Source of the DNA: Clostridiales bacterium
GTDB lineage: Bacteria > Bacillota > Clostridia > Oscillospirales > CAG-272
Direction: 5' to 3'
DNA: 43,991 nucleotides
Assembly: GCA_003522145.1 (NCBI GenBank)
Contig: DPGD01000021.1
Span: 1 to 43,991 of the forward strand
Shown: positions 24,391 through 31,016 of the stretch, piece after piece
Layout: each line of letters begins with the position of its first letter
Numbering within the stretch: position 1 is the stretch's first letter
The notes under the pieces: generated by a model
The model's input: only the letters and a program-made list of their open reading frames with translations
What the model was told of the DNA's origin: nothing
Databases searched by the model: none
Made by a program: the position numbers and the translations under genes

Positions 24391-26085
24391 TTAAAGCGGC
24401 TGGTCGGGAGTGGGTTCCGGCACCGAGGCGGGTTCTCCGGAGGGCTCCGCAGTCGGTTCAGAGGCAGGTTCTTTGGAGGACTCCCCGGTCGGTTCCGGGG
24501 TGGGTTCCGGAGATGGCTCCGGGGTTGGTTCTGTGGGGGCAACCACCGTGACCTTCAGCGTCACCGAAAGCTCGCTTCCCTCAAGGCTGATTTTAATGTT
24601 TGCAATTCCTTCCGTATTGGCCGTGATCTGTCCTTCGGGCGAAACAGAGGCAACAGGGTCATTGTCGCTCTCGTATGCAAGAGTTCCCTCGCCGTTCAGA
24701 AGAGAAGCGCCGACCGAAGCCACACTGCCGGCTTCCAGAGTTATCTCCGTACTGGACAATTCTATGGAGGGCTTTTCCTTAACCAGCACCTTGCAGGCAG
24801 CCTTCACGCTGTCATCGGGGGAGGCGACCTGAATTTCGGCTTCTCCCGGGCTGAGCGCCGTGATCCTTCCGTAGGCATCAAAGGAAACGATCTGCGGATT
24901 CTTGCTTAAATACTTCAGGTTTCCTGTAATATTCTCGGTGGAAATTTTCAGCTTATGTACATCCCCCACGGTCAGTACAAGGTCCTGTTCCTCAATGCGG
25001 ATCACCTGCTGGGGCGCTTCCTGCACATTGAAGAGGACGGCGTAAAGGTAGTCTTCTTCATGGATCCGGACAAAAACATTGATGCCCGCTTTTCCGGCGT
25101 TCTGAGCGGTCACGGTGCAATTCTTCCCGGTCTCCTGATCGGTGGTAATCGAAATGTTGATTCCGCCGCCCAGGGATTCCAGATTGTACCATCTGATGGA
25201 TTCGGGTTCTCGGTTTTCGGTAAAGACCTGAAGCCGAAGATTCAGAACATCCCTCACCGTGACGGAATAGGTGCTGTAGTTTGTATATTTGTTACCTGTG
25301 TCGGCATTGACGATGGAGAGCGGATACGCAAGGACCGCTTCCACATTTTCGCTTTTTACATTGCTTTGGTCACATTCCGCCCAGAAGAGCACCCGGATGC
25401 CGTCGTTCTTCTTCACGGTAAAGGTGGCTCCGCCCTCTTTTTCAAATTGAACATAGCGTTCGTCACTGCAATAGAAGGAGAAGGTTTCGGTGGCGTTTTC
25501 CGGATAGACCTTGGCGGTGAGGGTGTAGGTGGAACCCATATAGACATACCGGGGGCAGGTGATTTCAATCCGCTCTATGGGAATGACCTTGGAGGGTGTT
25601 TCGGAGGTATCGGGGGAGGTGGGCGTTTCGGTGGAGGGAGAAGGCAAAGAAGGTGTTACCGAAGGCGTTTCGGTGGAAGGGTCAACGGTTGGTGTTTCAA
25701 CAGGAGCATGCTGCTCCACCACATCCACCGTGCAGGAAGAGGAGAGAACCGTTCCGGCAGTCGTCACTTCGATCACACATCTTCCGAGGCCCTTGGCCGT
25801 GACCAGTCCGGTTTCATCCACTTCCGCAATTTCAGGATCGGAGGTGGAAAACCGATACTCCGGCGTGTACTGCTGGATCGGGCGAACCAGGGGAATGAGA
25901 CGGAAGGCCTCACCCGGAATCAGCTCTTCATAGGTGATATTCAGCACAAGGGACGGCTCGGTTTTCGGACTTTCGCCGGTCGATGCTTCAAACTCACTGC
26001 GTACAAGAACCTTCTGACTGCAGGCAGAAAAGGTGCAAAGCACCAAAAGGAGTCCTGCAAGCAGAGAAAATTTCAGCTTTTTCAT
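24391..26085 (-). CDS. surface lipoprotein with bacterial Ig-like (Big2) domains
   Basis: A 564-residue secreted lipoprotein. The signal peptide ends at lipobox FSAC with Cys22. It has Big2-like domains at about 43-122, 172-255, 361-435 and 441-515, shown by SDPEIAEVDETGLVTAKGLG, KNPQIVSFDAYGRITALSPG and NDPVASVSPEGQITANTEG. A Pro/Ser/Thr linker lies at about 129-165 and a repetitive PTPEPSPEPTPEP-type tail at 517-564. Such tails span the cell wall or hold domains apart. ATG 26085 is preferred because it gives a clean signal peptide. ATG 26100 is also possible, and neither has ideal spacing to AAAGGA. It is the last of three genes, 31 bases after its smaller relative. No enzyme domain is present, so binding or scaffolding is the likely role. 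Confidence 0.8.
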   Translation of the reverse strand: MKKLKFSLLAGLLLVLCTFSACSQKVLVRSEFEASTGESPKTEPSLVLNITYEELIPGEAFRLIPLVRPIQQYTPEYRFSTSDPEIAEVDETGLVTAKGLGRCVIEVTTAGTVLSSSCTVDVVEQHAPVETPTVDPSTETPSVTPSLPSPSTETPTSPDTSETPSKVIPIERIEITCPRYVYMGSTYTLTAKVYPENATETFSFYCSDERYVQFEKEGGATFTVKKNDGIRVLFWAECDQSNVKSENVEAVLAYPLSIVNADTGNKYTNYSTYSVTVRDVLNLRLQVFTENREPESIRWYNLESLGGGINISITTDQETGKNCTVTAQNAGKAGINVFVRIHEEDYLYAVLFNVQEAPQQVIRIEEQDLVLTVGDVHKLKISTENITGNLKYLSKNPQIVSFDAYGRITALSPGEAEIQVASPDDSVKAACKVLVKEKPSIELSSTEITLEAGSVASVGASLLNGEGTLAYESDNDPVASVSPEGQITANTEGIANIKISLEGSELSVTLKVTVVAPTEPTPEPSPEPTPEPTGESSKEPASEPTAEPSGEPASVPEPTPDQPL

Positions 26086-26116
26086 AGTTCGTGGATTCAT
26101 CCTTTCCCATGGAAAA

Positions 26117-27139
26117 TTATTCTTTATCGACGATTCGGAACCAAATGGTGTAGGATAAAGAGTCGGGAAAATCTGCGGAAATCAGGGTCACGCTGGCATA
26201 GCCGGTCCCCGTTGAGGCAAGAGCAGTGACTTTGCAGGAAAGCCCATCGGGGGACAGGGACAAAACGGCTTTGTTTTCAGAATCGTTGACCCAGTATACC
26301 CCTTTGTTCACCGTTCCTTCCGGCAGAATCCGGGCAAGAAGCTCTACGGTTTCGCCCGTATACAGGAGGGTGGGTGCCTGAAGAATCGTCAAGCCCTTCA
26401 CATAATTGTGGATTTCCACCGGAAATTCATGCAAAATCCGGCGGTCCTCGGTGCGTATACGAATGACGGTACTGCCGGAGGCTTTGGCCAAGGCCAGCCC
26501 CGATTGGTCGATCTGACAGACCTCCGGGTTATCGGATTCAAAAATACACTTTTCGTTGGCGTTTTCGGGATAGGGACGGTAGGTGTACCGGTAGCTTTTA
26601 CCCACGAACTGATCGGTGGGACCGATCAACTCCAACCCCTCAACCGGAATGATCCTGACCGGCGGCACATCGGTGGGTACGGAGGGCGAATCGCCTCCGG
26701 AACCGTTGTTGGAGGTTTCAACAAAGGAACCGGGATCCTCTGAGGGTGTGGGCGAATCTCCGGAATCCGTGCCGGCTTGGGCGGGATCCAGAACAAGGAC
26801 TTTACAGGCACCGACAACACTTCCGGTATGGACAGACTGGACAAGAATCTCTGCTTCCCCGATTTCCAGCGCATAGAGAAGGCCCTCCCCGGTGACGGAT
26901 ACAATCAACGGGTTGGAGGAGGTGAAGAAATAATCGGAAGACGAAACGCCCTCTTTCAGAAGGGAACCGGAGCTGTTTTTTAAAAGGCGGATCTCTTTGG
27001 ATGCCAAGGGAGAATCGGTGGTCGAAGAACTTCCTTGGGAAGAGGGAAGAACGATGGGTCCTTTCTGTGCACAGGAAGAAAACAACAGGAATGCAACCAA
27101 AAAAAGTATCAGAATAGATAGCCTACGGAAGGTGCGCAA
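26117..27139 (-). CDS. surface lipoprotein, Ig-like, related to the downstream lipoprotein
   Basis: A 340-residue lipoprotein with lipobox FSSC at Cys23. A short Big2-like domain (about 48-115: SSNPLIVSVTGEGLLYALEIGEAEI) precedes a Ser/Pro/Asp linker. Further Ig-like domains contain PVEGLELIGP, SDNPEVCQIDQSGLALAKASG and LLARILPEGT. The phrase VIPIERIEI in the neighbour and IIPVEGLEL here, each before the next domain, show common ancestry. I start at TTG 27139, because AAAGGGGG lies 8 bases before it. The first TTG at 27145 is only 2 bases from that site. It is 20 bases after the esterase stop, so all three genes are cotranscribed. Confidence 0.78.
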   Translation of the reverse strand: MRTFRRLSILILFLVAFLLFSSCAQKGPIVLPSSQGSSSTTDSPLASKEIRLLKNSSGSLLKEGVSSSDYFFTSSNPLIVSVTGEGLLYALEIGEAEILVQSVHTGSVVGACKVLVLDPAQAGTDSGDSPTPSEDPGSFVETSNNGSGGDSPSVPTDVPPVRIIPVEGLELIGPTDQFVGKSYRYTYRPYPENANEKCIFESDNPEVCQIDQSGLALAKASGSTVIRIRTEDRRILHEFPVEIHNYVKGLTILQAPTLLYTGETVELLARILPEGTVNKGVYWVNDSENKAVLSLSPDGLSCKVTALASTGTGYASVTLISADFPDSLSYTIWFRIVDKE

Positions 27140-27159
27140 ATGCAAAACCCCCTTTGTTT

Positions 27160-27909
27160 TTAAGTTTTACTGCCGATATAGCGGATAAACGGTTTGATCT
27201 GTTGCCGCCAGAATGCCCAGTTGTGATTTCCCTCAGCTTCCGTGTAGGAAACAGGGATGCCGAACATCCGGCATTCCTCGTAAAACTGGCGGCTGCAGGG
27301 AAGGATCCGGTCGGAGGTGCCGCAGGAAAGAAAAATCTCCGGAAGCTTCACACCGTTCTGGGCGTCTTTTTTCAAAAGGGCGAAAAGGTCGTTCGTCGAG
27401 CCCACAAAGTCCTCCTTGGAGCCGAAGATGCTTTTATAGAAGGCCTCTCCTTCAACCTTGTAGGTGTCAAACATGAAGGGAATATCCAAGGCTCCCGAAA
27501 GGGAACAGGCGGCGGCATAGCGTTGGGGAAAGGTCAGTGCTGCTTTGAGTGCGCCGTAACCTCCCATGGAAAGTCCCGCAATGTAGTTGTCCTCTCTTGC
27601 AGGAGAAATCCCTCTGAAAAAGCGGGTCATCATTTCCGGAAGCTCCTTGGAGATATAGGTGAAATAGCGGTCACCGGAGGAAAGATCGGTATAGAAGCTC
27701 CGGTCGCCGTTGGGCATAATTACAGCGATCCCGGCCTGTGCCGCATCCAGTTCGACCTCGGTATACCGCTGCCATACGGTCTGATCGTCGGAAAGACCGT
27801 GCAGAAGGTACAGGGTCTTATAACCTTCCCGGTTTTGGGGAACAAAGGCGTTAACCGAAACCTCCCGGTTCAGTGCTTCCGAGAAAAAATGCAATGTGCA
27901 GAATGCCAT
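27160..27909 (-). CDS. alpha/beta-hydrolase esterase (FrmB/esterase D type)
   Basis: A 249-residue serine hydrolase of the putative-esterase family, which includes S-formylglutathione hydrolase, tributyrin esterase EstA and the acetyl/feruloyl-esterase domains of polysaccharide-degrading enzymes. The catalytic triad is visible as S114 in GLSMGGYGA, D200 in GTSDRILP and H229 in EGNHNWAFW. The oxyanion segment is LYLLHGLSDD. There is no signal peptide, so it is cytoplasmic. GAGAGGT lies 5 bases before the ATG. It is the first gene of the lipoprotein operon and has a perfect consensus promoter about 200 bases upstream. A role in deacetylating imported sugars is possible, but is inference. Confidence 0.88.
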   Translation of the reverse strand: MAFCTLHFFSEALNREVSVNAFVPQNREGYKTLYLLHGLSDDQTVWQRYTEVELDAAQAGIAVIMPNGDRSFYTDLSSGDRYFTYISKELPEMMTRFFRGISPAREDNYIAGLSMGGYGALKAALTFPQRYAAACSLSGALDIPFMFDTYKVEGEAFYKSIFGSKEDFVGSTNDLFALLKKDAQNGVKLPEIFLSCGTSDRILPCSRQFYEECRMFGIPVSYTEAEGNHNWAFWRQQIKPFIRYIGSKT

Positions 27910-28117
27910 AGTTTACCTCTCAGTATTTCTTTTGCATGAAGAACTTTTCACGGTGCGGGAAGACGCTTCGGAAGCAAAAAAGCCGAAGGATCGTGTGCCC
28001 CGAACAGAAGAAAGACGACCTATGCTTTTCTGTGCGAAAAACCCTGCCTCCTCTTTGTCAAAACCTTGGAAAAATGCTTATTCCGGCGCCGTTTTTGCAC
28101 GAATCTCTTCTTCCCGT
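27910..28117 (-). other. long 5' leader of the esterase-lipoprotein operon
   Basis: This is about 200 bases between the promoter and the esterase start. I see a small hairpin (CTTCGG with CCGAAG around 27967-27992, enclosing a T-run) and an SD-like AAAGAGGAGG with no following start codon. No known riboswitch or T-box is recognised. Confidence 0.35.
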
Positions 28118-28146
28118 ATTATACCCCACAAATCCTCTCCTGTCAA
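28118..28146 (-). promoter_or_regulatory. perfect consensus promoter of the esterase-lipoprotein operon
   Basis: On the minus strand, TTGACA (28146-28141) and TATAAT (28123-28118) are exactly 17 bases apart. Confidence 0.8.
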
Positions 28147-28228
28147 GCGTTGCAGGAGAATTTGAAAAGCAGAGCCTTTCCTAAGAGCCTTCTTTTCGGA
28201 TTTGGTCAGGCGAATCTGCCAAAAAGTC

Positions 28229-28257
28229 TTGAAAAAGAGGGAATACTATGGTATAAT
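28229..28257 (+). promoter_or_regulatory. promoter of the GNAT gene
   Basis: TTGAAA (28229-28234), 17 bases and TATAAT (28252-28257). The start codon is 43 bases downstream of the -10 box. Confidence 0.75.
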
Positions 28258-28300
28258 ATCATGCGTAGACCAAGGAAGAGCCGGGAGGGATGCAGCATTG

Positions 28301-28930
28301 ATGGAAGAGTGGACAGCGAAACAGATTTTCCGTTGCCCGCCGACTGTAGAAACAGACAGGCTTCTTTTCAGAGCAATGAACCGGAAAGATGCGGCGGATA
28401 TGTTTGAATATGCAAGCGACACCAGAACGACCGAGTTTCTGCTTTGGAGCCCTCACCCGGATTTTGAGTATACCACACGGTATTTAACCTACATTGAGGG
28501 ACAGTATAGGGCGGGAAATTTCTTCGATTGGGCCGTGATTCTGAAGGAAACGGGTAAGATGATCGGTACAGGCGGTTTTACAACGGTAGACGAGAAAAAC
28601 AGATCGGGCGAGATCGGCTATGTGCTGAATCCTTCCTTCTGGCATCGGGGCTACGGCACGGAAATTGCGAAAGAATTACTGTCCTTTGGGTTCAGCGTGC
28701 TGGGAATGGAGCGGATTCAGGCACGGTATATCCTGGGAAACAGGGCCAGCCTTCATGTGATGGAGAAGTGCGGGATGCGTTTTGAGGGTGTTTTCCGGCA
28801 TCTGCTTTACGTCAAGGGAGCGTTCAGGGATATTGGAGTCTGCTCCATTTTGCGGGAAGAGTTTTTTTCAGCCAATAAAAAGAGAGTTTACCGTTTGGCA
28901 TTGCCGCACTGGTATGATCGGTTTCACTGA
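28301..28930 (+). CDS. GNAT family N-acetyltransferase (RimJ/RimL type)
   Basis: A 209-residue acetyltransferase. TVETDRLLFRAMNRKDAADMFEYASD is the RimJ/RimL-type N-terminus, here described by its key residues TDRL-x-FR. The acetyl-CoA loop follows as RGYGTEIAKELLSFGF, then the conserved N-x-AS-x-x-VMEKCGMRFEG. Members acetylate ribosomal protein N-termini, other proteins or small amines, and the substrate is unknown. I use ATG 28301. TTG 28298 just before it has better spacing (9 bases) to GGAGG at 28284-28288. It stands alone between its own promoter and yajC. Confidence 0.88.
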   Translation: MEEWTAKQIFRCPPTVETDRLLFRAMNRKDAADMFEYASDTRTTEFLLWSPHPDFEYTTRYLTYIEGQYRAGNFFDWAVILKETGKMIGTGGFTTVDEKNRSGEIGYVLNPSFWHRGYGTEIAKELLSFGFSVLGMERIQARYILGNRASLHVMEKCGMRFEGVFRHLLYVKGAFRDIGVCSILREEFFSANKKRVYRLALPHWYDRFH

Positions 28931-28968
28931 AAATTTCAAAATAATCCGAAAAAACCCGGAAAAAGGTA

Positions 28969-28997
28969 TTGCAAAAGGAAACGGAATCCTGTATAAT
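28969..28997 (+). promoter_or_regulatory. promoter of yajC
   Basis: TTGCAA (28969-28974), 17 bases and TATAAT (28992-28997), 31 bases before the yajC ATG. Confidence 0.8.
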
Positions 28998-29028
28998 AGT
29001 GCGGAATACGAATTTGGAGGAAAAATAA

Positions 29029-29310
29029 ATGACTCAGACTATTATGACAATTGTCATGCTGGTGGGCGTGGTCGTCGTGTTTTACTTTTTTATCCTTCGT
29101 CCCCAGAAGAAGCAGGAGAAGCAGGCAGCGGAAATGATGAACAGCCTGGCGGTGGGTGATGAAATCACCACCATCGGCGGGATTGTAGGCAGGATTGTGA
29201 GGATCAAAGAAGAGACTTGCGTGATTGAAACCAGCAAGGACGGCACGAAGATCCGCATTCTCAAGTCTGCCATCAAGTCTGTGGATGTAAAAGCAGAGGA
29301 TGTGCAGTAA
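29029..29310 (+). CDS. yajC: preprotein translocase accessory subunit YajC
   Basis: A 93-residue single-pass membrane protein that associates with SecDF and the Sec translocon. The transmembrane segment is about 5-23 and is followed by the family signature FYFFILRPQKKQ. The cytoplasmic domain contains GDEITTIGGIVGRI. GGAGG lies 8 bases before the ATG. It has its own promoter. In many bacteria it neighbours secDF or tgt, but here neither is adjacent. Confidence 0.95.
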   Translation: MTQTIMTIVMLVGVVVVFYFFILRPQKKQEKQAAEMMNSLAVGDEITTIGGIVGRIVRIKEETCVIETSKDGTKIRILKSAIKSVDVKAEDVQ

Positions 29311-29324
29311 AGGAATACAGGTAT

Positions 29325-29383
29325 AAAAAACACCGCTTTGGCATAGGATGTAGAAATTCATGATGCAAAGGCGGTGTGTTTTT
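29325..29383 (+). terminator. terminator or attenuator hairpin overlapping the next gene's ribosome site
   Basis: AAAAAACACCGCTTTGGCAT (29325-29344) pairs imperfectly with the segment ending GGCGGTGTGTTTTT (29363-29383). The T-run is immediately followed by the ATG of the membrane-protein gene at 29384. The ribosome site AAAGGCGGTG is inside the 3' arm. Confidence 0.6.
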
Positions 29384-29797
29384 ATGAAATCGTTAAAGGC
29401 TGCTCTGATTTCCGCTTTGGCAGGACAGGGCATGGAGATTTTTCTGTTTTTTTTAGGGGGAGTGCTTTTGCAGAAGGCCGAGGATCCTTTGAAAAATCTC
29501 CCATTTCTGACCTACCTGTTTATCGGTCTTTCGGCTGTTTTTTCAGGGATTCTTTCCAAGCTTCTCCATCGGGACGGCGACATTCTGACGCCTTTGATCA
29601 CCGGAGGCATCCTGACCGCCATTTCATTGCTTCTGTCCCTTTTTACCGCCCAAAGCGGGAAAACGGTGGGACAAAGTCTGCTTTCGGCAGCCCTTACATT
29701 GCTGTGCCCTCTTTTGCCGGCAATGTTTTTGAAAAAATCCAAAGCAAGCGGAAAATCCAGTCTGAGGCGGGCAAGAAAGCGCTATAGAGCCGGCTGA
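29384..29797 (+). CDS. TIGR04086-like small integral membrane protein
   Basis: A 137-residue protein with about four hydrophobic helices (near 5-30, 40-57, 69-85, 93-112) and a basic C-terminal tail KKSKASGKSSLRRARKRYR. Clostridial membrane proteins of the TIGR04086 type have this size and often lie beside yajC, which is the basis for the assignment. Function is unknown. I use ATG 29384 (MKSLKAALISALAGQG). The frame is open to ATG 29360, but the ribosome site lies between the two. That site lies within a hairpin, so expression may depend on read-through from yajC. Confidence 0.7.
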   Translation: MKSLKAALISALAGQGMEIFLFFLGGVLLQKAEDPLKNLPFLTYLFIGLSAVFSGILSKLLHRDGDILTPLITGGILTAISLLLSLFTAQSGKTVGQSLLSAALTLLCPLLPAMFLKKSKASGKSSLRRARKRYRAG

Positions 29798-29811
29798 ATT
29801 TTCAGTTTTTT
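29792..29811 (+). terminator. short hairpin with T-run after the TIGR04086-like gene
   Basis: CTGAA/TTCAG, extended by two G-U pairs, is followed by TTTTTT. It overlaps the stop codon. The stem is short, so efficiency is doubtful. Confidence 0.45.
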
Positions 29812-29877
29812 CCGGGCAAAATTTCTCCCTTTTCGGAGCATACTGTGTGCGAAGACCGAAGAAAGGAGAAAAGGAAA

Positions 29878-30063
29878 ATGACCAGTAAATCCTCCTGTAT
29901 AGGTGTGACCACCGGTATCATCGCCGGAGTGGTTATCGGAGGCGCCATCGGCATTGCGGTAAAGAAGATGATGAAACCCAAATCTGCAATGAGAAAGACA
30001 TTTTCTGCGGCTTTAGGTACGGTCGGAGATATGTTTTCCAACATGGCCAAGTATACCAGCTGA
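29878..30063 (+). CDS. small membrane-associated protein (YtxH-like)
   Basis: A 61-residue protein with one Gly-rich hydrophobic segment (about 9-28, GVTTGIIAGVVIGGAIGIAV). A basic patch KKMMKPKS and an amphipathic tail FSAALGTVGDMFSNMAKY follow. This is the layout of YtxH-type stress/envelope proteins, but similarity on such a short sequence is weak. AAAGGAG lies 9 bases before ATG 29878. It follows the TIGR04086-like gene by 80 bases and is followed by a hairpin. Confidence 0.65.
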   Translation: MTSKSSCIGVTTGIIAGVVIGGAIGIAVKKMMKPKSAMRKTFSAALGTVGDMFSNMAKYTS

Positions 30064-30175
30064 AAGAAAGCGGTGTGTTTTTGCCTGCAAAGCCCGGCTA
30101 AGCTTTATGGATCTTTATAAAGAAGGGGTTCCCGGCAGTCCAGAGCTTTCCGGTATATAATCGATTTTAACCGAC

Positions 30176-30210
30176 AGGGAGCTGACGCAGAGGTATTGCG
30201 TCAGCTCCCT
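30176..30210 (+). terminator. hairpin terminator after the small membrane protein
   Basis: A perfect 14-bp stem AGGGAGCTGACGCA/TGCGTCAGCTCCCT has a 7-nt loop. The tail TTAAAATTTG is only partly T-rich. Confidence 0.65.
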
Positions 30211-30219
30211 TAAAATTTG

Positions 30220-30235
30220 TATATAAATTTATATA
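30220..30235 (+). promoter_or_regulatory. 16-bp AT-only palindrome, candidate operator of the RHH regulator
   Basis: TATATAAATTTATATA is a perfect inverted repeat ending 6 bases upstream of the -35 box of the next promoter. RHH proteins often repress their own promoter through short repeats. AT-rich sequence here could also act as an UP element. Confidence 0.4.
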
Positions 30236-30241
30236 AATCAC

Positions 30242-30270
30242 TTGACAAGTTATATGATTCGTGCTATAAT
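30242..30270 (+). promoter_or_regulatory. perfect consensus promoter of the RHH-clpB unit
   Basis: TTGACA (30242-30247) and TATAAT (30265-30270) are exactly 17 bases apart. Confidence 0.8.
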
Positions 30271-30306
30271 ATATGCAGAACAAAATAAGAAAGCAGGAGA
30301 AGTGGT

Positions 30307-30969
30307 GTGAAAAAGAATGTGTATTCGGTGGTACTCTCGGAAGAGGTCGTGGCGGCGGTAGACCGGGTGGCGTATGCAGTGGGAACGAACCGTTCGGATA
30401 TGATCAACCGGATTTTAGCGGAGTATGTTTCCTTTGAAACGCCCGAAATGAAGATGCAGAGCATTTTTGAGGGAATTTCAGCCCTTTTAGAAGGGAGCGA
30501 CCGCTTCAAGCGTATGCCCGATACCGGGAGAACGGTGATGAATCTTCGGTCGCCCATCGTCTATAAGTATAATCCCAGCGTCCGCTATTCCATCGAGCTG
30601 TACCGTACAGCCGTCGGCGAAAGCATCGGCGAATTGCGGGCCGCCCTGCGCACCCAGAATGTCACTTTGATCGAATTTTTTTCAGAATTCTGCCGTTTGT
30701 TTGATGCTGTTGAGAGGGAGTACGGTGTAAAAGCCGAGGCTCTGTCGGAGGAAGGCCGCTATTGCAGACAGCTTCTGCCCCGCAGGAATGCAAGCGCATT
30801 CCCCAAAGGAACAGAACAGACCCTTGGAGATGCCATCGGAGATTTTGTGACCCTGTTTGACAATTCCCTGAAGCTGTTTTTCCAAGAGAACTGCAGGAGG
30901 GAAGTGTGCAAAGGGCAACTGCAGAAGCTCTATGCGGGTTATGTTTCGGAAAATCCGATTCTTGTCTGA
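30307..30969 (+). CDS. ribbon-helix-helix protein of unknown role
   Basis: A 220-residue protein. The first 45 residues form a ribbon-helix-helix DNA-binding fold: strand VYSVVLSEEVVAAVDRVAYA, then TNRSDMINRILAEYV. The rest (46-220) is mostly helical and charged, and I recognise no family. It may be an oligomerisation or sensing domain. The start is GTG 30307, with AGGAG 7 bases upstream. clpB starts 47 bases after its stop and shows no promoter of its own, so the two are probably cotranscribed. The protein may regulate clpB or itself, which is inference. Confidence 0.75.
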   Translation: MKKNVYSVVLSEEVVAAVDRVAYAVGTNRSDMINRILAEYVSFETPEMKMQSIFEGISALLEGSDRFKRMPDTGRTVMNLRSPIVYKYNPSVRYSIELYRTAVGESIGELRAALRTQNVTLIEFFSEFCRLFDAVEREYGVKAEALSEEGRYCRQLLPRRNASAFPKGTEQTLGDAIGDFVTLFDNSLKLFFQENCRREVCKGQLQKLYAGYVSENPILV

Positions 30970-31016
30970 TTTTTGTTCTGTCCATTGAAATGAAATTTAC
31001 CGAAGGGGGTGTTTTT

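Noticed and set aside
24955..26229. A 424-codon plus-strand open frame over the lipoprotein gene
   Set aside because: Its Gly/Arg/Phe-rich content is the reverse of the Ser/Thr/Pro/Glu-rich lipoprotein sequence. The minus-strand gene has a signal peptide, Ig-like domains and operon context.
30970..31016. Possible CIRCE or CtsR operator before clpB
   Set aside because: Neither the TTAGCACTC-N9-GAGTGCTAA pattern nor a GGTCAAA tandem repeat is present in the gap or upstream of the RHH gene.
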